From contig JAADEV010000045.1 of the NCBI GenBank assembly GCA_013153295.1, positions 1-5,960 on the forward strand: 5,960 nucleotides of DNA, given 5' to 3'. The stretch's first letter is position 1. The number at the start of each line of letters is the position of its first letter. Shown here piece after piece: positions 5,854-5,960 of this stretch. The DNA is from Aquificota bacterium (GTDB lineage: Bacteria > Aquificota > Aquificia > Aquificales > Hydrogenothermaceae). A program made the position numbers and the translations under genes. A model generated the notes under the pieces. It was given only the letters and a program-made list of their open reading frames with translations, was not told the DNA's origin and did no database searches.

Positions 5854-5960
5854 CCTATACACGCAGAGGATACGCTGTAGGCTGGTTATAAAAGCGCCTA
5901 CTGTGATTATGTAAAGCCCTAATACTGGGTAGTTTAGAAGTAGGGATATTATGAGGACTA
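5836..5960 (-). CDS. C-terminus of a membrane protein, possibly a CDP-alcohol phosphatidyltransferase, 5' partial
   Basis: An open minus-strand frame runs from the window edge to a stop at 5836-5838, giving 40 visible residues. It contains hydrophobic stretches (LIISLLL, VLGLYIITVGAFITSL) and ends QRILCVYRKANLS. A last transmembrane helix followed by a QR-x-x-YVYRK-like cytosolic tail is common at the end of CDP-alcohol phosphatidyltransferases (PgsA-like and archaetidylinositol-phosphate synthase-like). These make phospholipid headgroups at the inner membrane. The catalytic DGxxAR...GxxxD motif would lie outside the window, so the family is a suggestion and any other polytopic membrane protein is possible. 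It is convergent with infC, with only 20 nt between the stop codons. Confidence 0.5.
   Translation of the reverse strand, partial: VLIISLLLNYPVLGLYIITVGAFITSLQRILCVYRKANLS

Noticed and set aside
1..5960. CRISPR array, tRNA or rRNA genes
   Set aside because: No regularly spaced direct repeats and no cloverleaf or rRNA core sequences were seen on either strand.

Overview
The window is AT-rich bacterial chromosome with dense AUA isoleucine and AGA/AGG arginine codon use. Together with the protein sequences (an Aquifex-like NadB start, a lysine- and glutamate-rich IF3, MtnA) this suggests a thermophile, plausibly Aquificota such as the Hydrogenothermaceae. That placement is an inference from codon and protein character, not a database match.

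Left edge (1-160): the right end of an IS200/IS605-type (IS1341-like) element. A probable TnpB C-terminal tail lies inside a compact, multi-hairpin RNA-like segment, followed by a terminal hairpin and the TAGTTCAC end motif. This has the architecture of a TnpB omega/reRNA; its guide would be read from host DNA starting at about 161.

170-1528, minus strand: a lipoprotein alpha/beta hydrolase (lipase/esterase). Its stop codon lies 9 bases from the element end. A 153-bp divergent intergenic region (1529-1681) separates it from a tight plus-strand operon.

1682-5815, plus strand: mtnA (methylthioribose-1-phosphate isomerase), yvcK/glmR (UDP-sugar-binding regulator of central carbon and cell-wall metabolism), nadB (L-aspartate oxidase, NAD synthesis) and infC (translation initiation factor IF3). 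Gaps are 1, 9 and 2 nt, so one transcript with translational coupling is likely. The genes serve unrelated core functions: methionine salvage, envelope/carbon control, NAD synthesis and translation initiation. infC has no ATG, GTG or correctly placed TTG start. It appears to begin at AUU (5300), 9 nt after a perfect GGAGGT, which is the start codon known from autoregulated infC in other bacteria.

Right edge: a perfect hairpin at 5834-5851 lies between infC and a convergent minus-strand gene. It contains the stop codon of that gene, which is cut by the window end and encodes a hydrophobic C-terminus resembling CDP-alcohol phosphatidyltransferases. Ribosomal protein genes rpmI and rplT, the common partners of infC, do not follow it here.

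The most notable points are the AUU start of infC and the TnpB guide-RNA-like element end with competing helices. No wholly new system is evident.
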